Shown: in pieces, positions 1 to 6,516 of the stretch
How the letters are laid out: the number at the start of each line of letters is the position of its first letter
Numbering within the stretch: position 1 is the stretch's first letter
Assembly (NCBI RefSeq): GCF_000720725.1
Contig: NZ_JOCQ01000165.1
Location: 1 to 12,106 of the forward strand
DNA: 12,106 nucleotides
Source of the DNA: Streptomyces rimosus subsp. rimosus
GTDB lineage: Bacteria; Actinomycetota; Actinomycetes; Streptomycetales; Streptomycetaceae
Reading direction: 5' to 3'
Program-made: the position numbers and the translations under genes
Notes under the pieces: generated by a model
What the model was told of the DNA's origin: nothing
Databases searched by the model: none
The model's input: only the letters and a program-made list of their open reading frames with translations

Positions 1-1647
1 TCCCGCCCCCGCCCGGGGGCCGCCCGCCGCCGGGCCGCTCTCGGCCTGCTCGCCGCCGCCACCCTGGTCGCCGCGGGACTGCCGGACGCCGCGCCGCTCG
101 GCGTCGGCGACCGGCTCTACCCGCACCTCGGGAACCCCGGCTACGACGTGCGCGCGTACGACATCGCCCTGGCCTACCCCGGCCGCAACGACCGGCCGAT
201 GGACGCCGTCACGAAGATCACCGCACGCGCCACCGCCCGCCTGGAGCGCATCAACCTCGACTTCACGCACGGCACCGTCCGCTCCGTCGAGGTCGACGGC
301 CGGCGCGCGGCCCACGTCATGCGGGGCGAGGATCTGATCGTCACCCCCCATAAAGCCGTACGCGCCGGCACCCCGCTGCGCATCGTCGTCCGGCACACCA
401 GCGACCCGCGCCCCCGCAAGGGAGCGGGCCGCGAGGACGGCTGGCTGCGGACGAAGGACGGGCTGGCCATGGCCAACCAGGTCGACGCCGCGCACCGTAT
501 CTTCCCGGGCAACGACCACCCGTCGGACAAGGCCCTCTACACCTTCCGCGTCACCGCGCCCAAGGGCCTGACGGTCGTCGCCAACGGACTGCCGGTGGCG
601 CGCTACCCGGGCACCGTACGGACCGCGCCGGACGCGGGCGGGAAGCGGACCGGACACGACGTCCGGCAGGCGCGGGCGGTCCCGGCCACCACCTGGGTCT
701 ACCGCTCCGCCCACTCCATGGCCACCGAGGTCGCGCAGGTGTCCATCGGGCGCTCCGCGGTCGTCCGCCGCACCGGACCGCACGGCCTGCCGCTGCGCGA
801 CGTCGTACCGGCCGCGGACCGCAAGCGCCTGGAACCGTGGCTGGCCAAGACACCCGGCCAGCTCTCCTGGATGGAGAAGAAGGCCGGCCGCTATCCCTTC
901 GAGTCGTACGGCGTGCTGCTCGCCCAGGCCGAGACCGGCTTCGAGCTGGAGACCCAGACCCTCTCGCTCTTCGAGGAGCGGCTGTTCACGAACGGCCAGT
1001 ACCCCCGCTGGTACATCGAAGCGATCATGGTGCACGAGCTGGCGCACCAGTGGTTCGGCGACAGCGTCTCCCCGCGCACCTGGTCGGACGCCTGGCTCAA
1101 CGAGTCGCACGCCACCTGGTACGAGGAGCTGTACGCGCACGAGCACGCCAGGAAGTCCATGGACGAGCGCACCCGGCGCGCCTACAGCGTCTCGGACCGG
1201 CTGCGGCGCGAGGGTGGCCCGCCCGGCGCGCCGAAGCCGCCGTCCCCCGGCAACAAGACCGGCATCTTCCGGCCCGTGATGTACGACGGCAGCGCGCTCG
1301 TCCTGTACGCGCTGCGCGCCAAGATCGGGCACGCCGCGTTCGACCGGCTGGAACGCGCCTGGGTGACCCGGCACCGGGACGGCGTCGCGGGCACCGCCGA
1401 CTTCGTCGCGCTGGCCTCCCGCGTCTCCGGCCAGGACCTCACCGGCTTCTTCCACAGCTGGCTGTACGACACGAAGACCCCGCCGATGCCGGGCCACCCG
1501 GACTGGAAGAGCACCTACAAGACCCCGCACCCGCCCGTGCGGCAGCCCGGCGCGAAGCCCGCGGCCAAGCCCGGGAAGCACGGGAGGACACCGGCCGCCG
1601 CACCCGCGAAGACGCCCCCCGCGGCCTCGCACGGAAAACCCGCGTGA
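1..1647 (+). CDS. Secreted M1-family zinc metallopeptidase, 5' end cut by the window edge
   Basis: The reading frame is open from base 1, so the true start is upstream; 548 residues are visible. The first ~25 residues form a basic, then hydrophobic stretch (RRRAALGLLAAATLVAAG), the end of a signal peptide, so the enzyme is probably exported. Next comes YDVRAYDIALAYP, typical of the M1 N-terminal domain. The zinc site is HELAH (window residues 345-349, bases 1033-1047) with the third ligand Glu368 in WLNES. Tyr428 in YDGSALVLYALR fits the M1 transition-state tyrosine. The GAMEN substrate motif appears instead as ETGFELETQT (about 312-321), a divergent form. The last ~45 residues are a Pro/Ala/Lys-rich tail. 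The family cleaves N-terminal residues from peptides, here presumably outside the cell. The internal GTG at 148 is not the start, because it would discard the signal peptide. Family assignment is secure; substrate is unknown. Confidence 0.9.
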   Translation, partial: SRPRPGAARRRAALGLLAAATLVAAGLPDAAPLGVGDRLYPHLGNPGYDVRAYDIALAYPGRNDRPMDAVTKITARATARLERINLDFTHGTVRSVEVDGRRAAHVMRGEDLIVTPHKAVRAGTPLRIVVRHTSDPRPRKGAGREDGWLRTKDGLAMANQVDAAHRIFPGNDHPSDKALYTFRVTAPKGLTVVANGLPVARYPGTVRTAPDAGGKRTGHDVRQARAVPATTWVYRSAHSMATEVAQVSIGRSAVVRRTGPHGLPLRDVVPAADRKRLEPWLAKTPGQLSWMEKKAGRYPFESYGVLLAQAETGFELETQTLSLFEERLFTNGQYPRWYIEAIMVHELAHQWFGDSVSPRTWSDAWLNESHATWYEELYAHEHARKSMDERTRRAYSVSDRLRREGGPPGAPKPPSPGNKTGIFRPVMYDGSALVLYALRAKIGHAAFDRLERAWVTRHRDGVAGTADFVALASRVSGQDLTGFFHSWLYDTKTPPMPGHPDWKSTYKTPHPPVRQPGAKPAAKPGKHGRTPAAAPAKTPPAASHGKPA

Positions 1648-1694
1648 CGGCTTCCGGCGGCCGTGCGACCATCGTCTGGCCGACGACGGGGCGG

Positions 1695-1710
1695 CCGGGA
1701 ATCTTCCCGG
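1695..1710. terminator. Short inverted repeat after the metallopeptidase gene
   Basis: CCGGGAA and TTCCCGG are perfect 7-bp arms around a 2-base TC centre, 48 bases after the metallopeptidase stop. It could be a weak terminator or a protein-binding palindrome. A 2-base loop is too tight for a full hairpin, so a few inner pairs would have to open. There is no T-run, but Streptomyces terminators often lack one. Confidence 0.35.
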
Positions 1711-1740
1711 GCCCTCCGGACGTTGTCACGAACGCAGGTT

Positions 1741-1760
1741 CCGGGGCCGCGCGGCCCCGG
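1741..1760. promoter_or_regulatory. Perfect 20-bp palindrome just upstream of hflX
   Basis: CCGGGGCCGCGCGGCCCCGG is a perfect palindrome (8-bp arms, GCGC centre) ending 26 bases before the hflX ATG and 16 bases before its ribosome-binding site. As RNA it would form a very stable hairpin. It could terminate readthrough from the metallopeptidase gene, act as an operator, or lie in the hflX leader. The sequence alone does not decide between these. Confidence 0.4.
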
Positions 1761-1786
1761 GACGTTCCAACGATGCAAAGGATCAA

Positions 1787-3274
1787 ATGACCTCCTCTTC
1801 TTCCCTTCCACAGGACCGACAGCGCCTCTCCGAGAGCCTGCGGGCCGACGCCCTGATGGAAGAGGACGTCGCCTGGAGTTACGAGATCGACGGAGAGCGT
1901 GACGGCGAGCAGTACGACCGCACGGAGCGCGCCGCGCTGCGCCGCGTGGCGGGACTGTCCACCGAGCTCGAAGACGTCACCGAGGTCGAGTACCGCCAGC
2001 TCCGCCTGGAGCGCGTGGTGCTGGTCGGTGTCTGGACCTCCGGCACGGTGCAGGACGCGGAGAACAGCCTCGCCGAGCTGGCCGCGCTGGCCGAGACGGC
2101 CGGCGCGCTGGTGCTCGACGGCGTCGTCCAGCGCCGTGACAAGCCCGACCCGGCCACCTACATCGGCTCCGGAAAGGCCCTGGAGCTGCGCGACATCGTC
2201 CTGGAGTCCGGCGCGGACACGGTGGTCTGCGACGGTGAGCTGAGCCCCGGCCAGCTGATCCACCTGGAAGATGTCGTCAAGGTCAAGGTCGTCGACCGTA
2301 CGGCCCTGATTCTGGACATCTTCGCCCAGCACGCCAAGTCCCGGGAGGGCAAGGCGCAGGTCTCGCTGGCGCAGATGCAGTACATGCTCCCCAGGCTGCG
2401 CGGCTGGGGTCAGTCGCTGTCCCGGCAGATGGGTGGCGGTGGCTCCGGCTCGGCGGGCGGCGGTATGGCCACCCGTGGTCCCGGTGAGACCAAGATCGAG
2501 ACGGACCGGCGGCGGATCCGCGAGAAGATGGCGAAGATGCGCCGGGAGATCGCGGAGATGAAGACCGGCCGGGACATCAAGCGGCAGGAACGCCGCCGCC
2601 ACAAGGTCCCCTCGGTCGCCATCGCCGGCTACACCAACGCGGGCAAGTCCTCCCTGCTCAACCGCCTGACCGGGGCCGGCGTCCTGGTGGAGAACGCGCT
2701 GTTCGCCACCCTGGACCCGACCGTGCGCCGGGCCGAGACGCCCAGTGGGCGGCTCTACACCCTCGCCGACACCGTCGGCTTCGTCCGCCACCTGCCGCAC
2801 CACCTCGTCGAGGCGTTCCGCTCCACGATGGAGGAGGTCGGCGACTCCGACCTCATCCTCCACGTGGTCGACGGCTCGCACCCGGTGCCCGAGGAGCAGC
2901 TCGCCGCCGTGCGCGAGGTGATCCGCGACGTGGGCGCCACCGACGTCCCGGAGATCGTGGTCGTCAACAAGGCGGACGCCGCCGACCCGCTGGTCCTCCA
3001 GCGGCTGCTGCGCCGGGAGAAGCACGCGATCGCGGTCTCGGCCCGTACGGGCCAGGGCATCGACGAGCTGCTCGCCCTGATCGACGAGGAGCTGCCGCGT
3101 CCGCAGGTCGAGATCGAGGCGCTGGTGCCGTACACCCAGGGCGCGCTGGTCTCGCGGGCGCACGCCGAGGGGGAGGTGATCTCCGAGGAGCACGTCGCGG
3201 AGGGCACCGTCCTCAAGGCGCGCGTCCACGAGGAACTGGCCGCCGAGTTCCAGCCGTACGTACCGGCCGCGTGA
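1787..3274 (+). CDS. hflX: GTPase HflX
   Basis: A 495-residue TRAFAC GTPase. HflX binds the 50S subunit and ribosomes and splits stalled or stress-inactivated ribosomes; in mycobacteria it also affects macrolide tolerance. The N-terminal HflX domain (about 75-240) includes the segment PATYIGSGKALELRDI. It is followed by a Gly-rich linker, GGGGSGSAGGGMATRGPGET, and a basic helix. The G domain shows G1 GYTNAGKS (281-288), G3 DTVGF (328-332), G4 NKAD (394-397) and G5 SART (418-421), so it looks catalytically complete. The ATG is preceded by AAAGGA (1777-1782) with a 4-base gap. An acidic, poorly conserved ~60-residue N-terminal extension is usual in actinobacterial HflX. The gene stands alone, 139 bases after the metallopeptidase, and its downstream side is disturbed by the insertion sequence. 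Confidence 0.96.
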   Translation: MTSSSSLPQDRQRLSESLRADALMEEDVAWSYEIDGERDGEQYDRTERAALRRVAGLSTELEDVTEVEYRQLRLERVVLVGVWTSGTVQDAENSLAELAALAETAGALVLDGVVQRRDKPDPATYIGSGKALELRDIVLESGADTVVCDGELSPGQLIHLEDVVKVKVVDRTALILDIFAQHAKSREGKAQVSLAQMQYMLPRLRGWGQSLSRQMGGGGSGSAGGGMATRGPGETKIETDRRRIREKMAKMRREIAEMKTGRDIKRQERRRHKVPSVAIAGYTNAGKSSLLNRLTGAGVLVENALFATLDPTVRRAETPSGRLYTLADTVGFVRHLPHHLVEAFRSTMEEVGDSDLILHVVDGSHPVPEEQLAAVREVIRDVGATDVPEIVVVNKADAADPLVLQRLLRREKHAIAVSARTGQGIDELLALIDEELPRPQVEIEALVPYTQGALVSRAHAEGEVISEEHVAEGTVLKARVHEELAAEFQPYVPAA

Positions 3275-3322
3275 CGCGGCGGGCGTAGGCAGGACGCGGT
3301 GAGCACGACGCCGTAGGCAGTA

Positions 3323-3337
3323 CGAAGGCCCGCACCC
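3323..3337. terminator. Left arm of a convergent terminator hairpin split by the IS
   Basis: CGAAGGCCCGCACCC lies 48 bases after the hflX stop. Its reverse complement matches GGGGGCGGGCCTTCG at 4663-4677 in 14 of 15 positions. The two arms now flank the insertion sequence at about 10 bases on each side. Removing the IS would restore a long hairpin with a ~20-base loop between the convergent hflX and peptidase genes. Confidence 0.65.
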
Positions 3338-3347
3338 GGGAGGCGAA

Positions 3348-3368
3348 TTCCAGGGGTCGTGGCAACAC
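3348..3368 (+). repeat. Left terminal inverted repeat of the IS30-family element
   Basis: It begins TTCCAGGGGTCGTGGCAACA and matches the reverse complement of 4631-4651 at 18 of 21 positions. This end lies 3' of the transposase gene. Beyond position 21 the two ends diverge. Confidence 0.75.
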
Positions 3369-3373
3369 GGTGA

Positions 3374-4612
3374 TCAACTGGCTGTGGCCAGGAGCTTAGC
3401 GAGACGCTCGGCTGGGGTTTCCCAGTCGAGCGTTTTGCGTGGTCGGCTGTTCAGTTCGGCGGCGACGGCCGCCAGGTCTTCGGCGGCATGGGCGGACAGG
3501 TCGGTGCCCTTGGGGAAGTACTGCCGCAGCAGGCCGTTGGTGTTCTCGTTCGAGCCGCGCTGCCAGGGACTGCCCGGGTCACAGAAGTAGACCGGCATGT
3601 CCGTCGCGGTGCTGAACTGCGTGTGCAGGTGCATCTCGGAGCCCTGGTCCCAGGTGAGCGAGCGTCTGAGCTGGGCGGGAAGGGCCGAGACGGTGCGTAT
3701 GAGCGCGTCGCGCACCTGAGCGGGCTGCCGGCCCTCGGGCAGGTGGACCAGGGCGACGAAGCGGCTGGAGCGTTCGACCAGCGTCCCGATCGCGGACTTG
3801 TGTCCCTTGCCTATGATCAGGTCGCCCTCCCAGTGCCCGGGAACAGCCCGGTCGGCGGCCTCCGCCGGGCGCTCGCTGATCATCACCATGTTGGATGCCA
3901 TGCGGGGCTGGCGCTTGGTGGAGCTGCGATGGGTGCGCCGGTAGGTGCGTCCGGTCCGCAGGGCCCGGGCCAGCTCCCTGCGGAGTTCACCGCGGCCTTG
4001 GACATAAAGAGCCTGGTAGATCGTCTCGTGGGTCACGTGCATCTCCGGCCGGTCGGAAAAGCGTGACTTGAGAGCGTGGCAGATCTGCTCGGGACTCCAG
4101 CGGCGTTCGAGGTGGTGCTGGATGAAGTCCCGCAGTTCGGTGTTCTGTCCGATCTTGCTGGGTTTGGGGCGGGGCCGACGGGCGTCAGCGCGGCTCTGTG
4201 CGGCATGAGGGCGGTAGGCCCAGCGGGAGGTGTCGCCGCGTAAGGGCATGCCGTTGCGGCGTATTTCCCGGCTGATGGTGGAGGGGCTGCGGCCCAGCTC
4301 GGCGGCGATCTGCCGGATGGATGCCCTCTCCCGCAGGCGGTCGGCGATGTGGATGCGCTCGGCCTCGCACAAGTAGCGGGACGGCCCTGAAGGCGGCACC
4401 TCCTTGTGAATCGGAGGTGCCGCCTTCTGCCGCCGGTCGGCGCTTCGGCCGTTGCGCCATCGACGGCCGGTCTTCTCGTTGATGCCGACGATCCGGCACG
4501 CTTCCTTGTTGCTCAGGCCCTGCCGCACGAGCTGGGAGTATGCCTCCCGCTCACGCAGCAGCCGCTTGCGGCCCTGAGCCACCGTCCGAAGCTCCCGGAT
4601 CTTGAAGTCCAT
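3374..4612 (-). CDS. IS30-family transposase (DDE), intact
   Basis: A 412-residue transposase within the IS30-family range. Two N-terminal helix-turn-helix regions are visible: SNKEACRIVGINEKTGRRWR (about 34-53), and the HTH_38-like RASIRQIAAELGRSPSTISR (about 92-115), which would bind the terminal repeats. The integrase-fold core has D264 in GHWEGDLIIGKGHKS, D322 in LTWDQGSEM and E356 in NENTNGLLRQYFPKG. The 33-residue gap between D322 and E356 is the IS30 hallmark DD(33)E. The C-terminus RPRKTLDWETPAE is also typical. The ATG at 4610-4612 has AGGGGG four bases upstream. No frameshift or stop is present, so the element may still be active. It catalyses excision/circle formation and insertion of this IS. 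Confidence 0.95.
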   Translation of the reverse strand: MDFKIRELRTVAQGRKRLLREREAYSQLVRQGLSNKEACRIVGINEKTGRRWRNGRSADRRQKAAPPIHKEVPPSGPSRYLCEAERIHIADRLRERASIRQIAAELGRSPSTISREIRRNGMPLRGDTSRWAYRPHAAQSRADARRPRPKPSKIGQNTELRDFIQHHLERRWSPEQICHALKSRFSDRPEMHVTHETIYQALYVQGRGELRRELARALRTGRTYRRTHRSSTKRQPRMASNMVMISERPAEAADRAVPGHWEGDLIIGKGHKSAIGTLVERSSRFVALVHLPEGRQPAQVRDALIRTVSALPAQLRRSLTWDQGSEMHLHTQFSTATDMPVYFCDPGSPWQRGSNENTNGLLRQYFPKGTDLSAHAAEDLAAVAAELNSRPRKTLDWETPAERLAKLLATAS

Positions 4613-4630
4613 CGCACCCCCTGAGGTGGG

Positions 4631-4651
4631 GTGTTGCGACGACCACTAGAA
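4631..4651 (-). repeat. Right terminal inverted repeat of the IS30-family element
   Basis: On the minus strand it begins TTCTAGTGGTCGTCGCAACA and pairs with 3348-3368. It lies 19-39 bases upstream of the transposase start, so the transposase promoter probably overlaps or abuts this end. Confidence 0.75.
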
Positions 4652-4662
4652 CGGAAGGGAAC

Positions 4663-4677
4663 GGGGGCGGGCCTTCG
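4663..4677. terminator. Right arm of the IS-split convergent terminator hairpin
   Basis: GGGGGCGGGCCTTCG is the partner of 3323-3337 and starts 12 bases beyond the IS end. It remains downstream of the serine peptidase's own intact terminator, so that gene should still be terminated. hflX has probably lost its hairpin. Confidence 0.6.
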
Positions 4678-4711
4678 CATACAGGAGACAGCTGCGCATA
4701 CGACTGTGTGA

Positions 4712-4747
4712 CGAGGGCCCGCCCCGGAAACCGGGAGCGGGCCCTCG
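4712..4747 (-). terminator. Strong hairpin terminator of the serine peptidase gene
   Basis: An 11-bp perfect stem, CGAGGGCCCGC (4712-4722) with GCGGGCCCTCG (4737-4747), continues through one bulged A into CCCGG-AAA-CCGGG. The inner edge is 11 bases past the peptidase stop codon. It is symmetric, so it could also stop transcription entering from the IS side. There is no U-tract, as is common in Streptomyces. Confidence 0.85.
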
Positions 4748-4757
4748 CCTGCCGTGC

Positions 4758-5945
4758 TTACTGCGACGCGAACTTCTTGCTCATCGCGCCGTACATGCTC
4801 TTGGCCTCGGGGCCGAGGTGCGGGCCCGCCAGCCAGCCGGCCGGACGCGGGCCGATCGAGGTGTTGGACACCAGGACCGGCTTGCCGTCCGAGCCCTTGG
4901 CGAACCAGGGGCCGCCGGAGGAACCGGCGGTCATCAGGCAGCCGATGCGGTACATCGTCGGCTTCTGGGCGGCCAGCGACAGCCGGCCGGGCTTGTCGGT
5001 GCACTGCTGCAGCGACGAGCCGTCGAACGGCGCCTCGGCCGGGTAGCCCTGCGCGGTGATGCTGGAGATGTCCGGGATCGCGGAGGCGTTGAAGTCCACC
5101 GAGTACGCGCCGCCGGCGACCTCTTCGAGGGACTTGTCGCCCGCGCCCTTCTCCGGTGTCACGTGCATGATCGCGAAGTCGTACGGCGCCATCGGCACGC
5201 TGTTGCCCTGCGGACCGCCCTGGCTGATCCACTGGTTGGAGGTCGACGCGCCGTCGGCCCACCACACGCCCTTGGGGAACATCTGCTCACGCGTGGCGTG
5301 CTCCAGCTGGGCCGCGGGCTTGCCGCTGTCGTTGAACGACGGGGCGAAGATCATGTTGCGGTACCAGCCGCCGCTCTTGCCGGCGTGCACGCAGTGGCCC
5401 GCGGTCCACACCAGGTTCGACTTGCCCGGGTGCGCCGGGTCCTTGACGACCGCGCCGGAGCAGACCGCGTGGCCCTCGGGCGTGTCGAAGAAGATCTTGC
5501 CGAGGCCGGGCGCGTTCCGGCCGAACGGCGGCTTGACCGCCTTGGCCTGCACCGGTCGCGGCTCCGGGTCGGTCCGCCCCTGGTCACCGGAGATGTCCTT
5601 GGGCGTCGGCTCCTTCGGCGGCTTGGCCTTGCTCGCCCGGTCCGGGTCCCACAGGCCCTTGATGATCGGGTTGATGAACTCACTCGCCTCGCGGAGCCAC
5701 TTGTCCTTGTCCCAGTTCTTCCACTCGCCGTTCTTCCACTTGTCCAGGTCGACGCCGTGTTCCTTGAGCTTGTCCTGGATGTCCTTGGGGATCGTGAAGC
5801 CACCCCCGCCCGCGCTGCCCTGATCGGCGGACTGGCTGGGCTTGCCGTCCGCCTGGTTGCCCTCCGGGCCGCAGCCGGTGGCGGTCAGCGCCACCACCGC
5901 GGTGAGAGCGGCCGCGGCCAGGACCGGCCGACGTATGGATCGCAT
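4758..5945 (-). CDS. Lipoprotein-type trypsin-like serine peptidase
   Basis: A 395-residue protein. The chosen ATG (5943-5945) has GGGGGAG seven bases upstream and starts MRSIRRPVLAAAALTAVVALTATGC, a lipoprotein signal peptide with a lipobox-like TATGC at the end. An upstream in-frame ATG (to 6080) would bury this signal and lacks support. A Trp/Lys/Asp-rich stretch with repeated KW/DK motifs (about 75-120) precedes the protease domain. The chymotrypsin-fold triad is visible: His184 in WTAGHC, Asp256 in YDFAIMHV and Ser343 in GSSGGPWF. A Cys pair around the His (AVCSG...AGHC) fits the usual disulfide. It probably acts at the outer face of the membrane. The substrate is unknown. It is transcribed alone, divergent from the siderophore operon, and its promoter must lie in 5946-6516. 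Confidence 0.92.
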   Translation of the reverse strand: MRSIRRPVLAAAALTAVVALTATGCGPEGNQADGKPSQSADQGSAGGGGFTIPKDIQDKLKEHGVDLDKWKNGEWKNWDKDKWLREASEFINPIIKGLWDPDRASKAKPPKEPTPKDISGDQGRTDPEPRPVQAKAVKPPFGRNAPGLGKIFFDTPEGHAVCSGAVVKDPAHPGKSNLVWTAGHCVHAGKSGGWYRNMIFAPSFNDSGKPAAQLEHATREQMFPKGVWWADGASTSNQWISQGGPQGNSVPMAPYDFAIMHVTPEKGAGDKSLEEVAGGAYSVDFNASAIPDISSITAQGYPAEAPFDGSSLQQCTDKPGRLSLAAQKPTMYRIGCLMTAGSSGGPWFAKGSDGKPVLVSNTSIGPRPAGWLAGPHLGPEAKSMYGAMSKKFASQ

Positions 5946-6516
5946 GGGTGAACTCCCCCTGGTCTGTTCAGGCTTGCCGTGTGAACTTGTCCGGCCCGGG
6001 CGGCCTTGCCGCACCTCGGCCGGTTGCGCCGGTCTTGCTCCGGCGCGCTCCGGACGTGCCTGGATCTGCTGTTTTGTCATGCACCGGAAAGCCGGGGCAG
6101 GTCCCCACTATGCCGGTGCCGTTGGGGACGGCGGCGGGCGGGTCCCCGGTTCCGGATGGAGGGATCTTCGTGGGAGGGGGGTGCGGGGAGCGGGCGCACG
6201 GCTGTTCCCGTCCGGCCGTACGGGAGCCCCCGCGCCGGTTCCGGGCACCGTCCCGGAGCCGTCCGGAGCCGTCCCGGCAAGGATCTTCGGGCAGGCCGTG
6301 TTCTCCCGCCCGGCGCGTCGTTGATACGTACGGGGGACGGCTGGGCCGTGGCCGGAAGCAGGCGCCGGCGGTCCCCCGGAAAGCCCCGGCCCGTCGGAGT
6401 CCGCCGACGACGGAACAGGCCCGGCGCGCGAGGTGACGACCCGGAGGGGCCGTCGGCGCGCGGCGGGCCCACCCGCAGTTCAACAGAAGATTCAGCAGCA
6501 GGAGGACCGAACCGCC
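5946..6516. other. 571-bp divergent intergenic region
   Basis: This region separates the minus-strand peptidase from the plus-strand siderophore operon and must hold both promoters. I found no convincing gene: the open frames crossing it run into known genes in wrong frames and lack ribosome-binding sites. I found no match to the actinobacterial iron box (TTAGGTTAGGCTCACCTAA type, bound by DmdR1/IdeR). Minor structure includes TCCCGT...ACGGGA arms at 6206-6225 and a short CGGAGCCGTC-like duplication at about 6250-6277. No -10/-35 pair was clear enough to call. The sequence TTGATACGTACG near 6322 is AT-richer than its surroundings but unproven. Confidence 0.6.

Larger units (their letters stand above)
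3348..4651 (-). mobile_element. IS30-family insertion sequence, 1304 bp
   Basis: The boundaries are set by 21-bp imperfect terminal inverted repeats (18 of 21 matching) at 3348-3368 and 4631-4651. They contain the family-like core GGTCGT(G/C)GCAACAC. One intact transposase gene fills the element in the minus orientation. Length and layout fit IS30-family elements, which move by a circular intermediate. No clean 2-3 bp target duplication is visible (GAA on the left, CGG on the right with these ends), so the exact ends may be off by a few bases. The insertion lies in the intergenic space between convergent hflX and the serine peptidase gene and disrupts no coding region. Confidence 0.85.

Noticed and set aside
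1439..3229. 596-codon minus-strand open frame opposite hflX
   Set aside because: It covers hflX in antisense, crosses the gene start and spacer, and reads as repetitive Asp/Leu/Arg/Gly-rich sequence without domains; typical of high-GC antisense frames.
3284..3320. CGTAGGCAG duplicated at 3284-3292 and 3312-3320
   Set aside because: Only 9 bp twice at 28-bp spacing; could easily be chance, and no function is implied.
5946..6080. Longer N-terminus for the serine peptidase starting at 6080
   Set aside because: It would place a lipoprotein signal peptide 45 residues inside the protein. The ATG at 5943-5945 has a good ribosome-binding site.
6433..6516. Aminotransferase start at ATG/GTG-like codons near 6433
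   Set aside because: The extra 28 residues are Arg/Gln-rich with no family match, and the strong AGGAGGA site lies downstream, directing initiation to GTG 6517.
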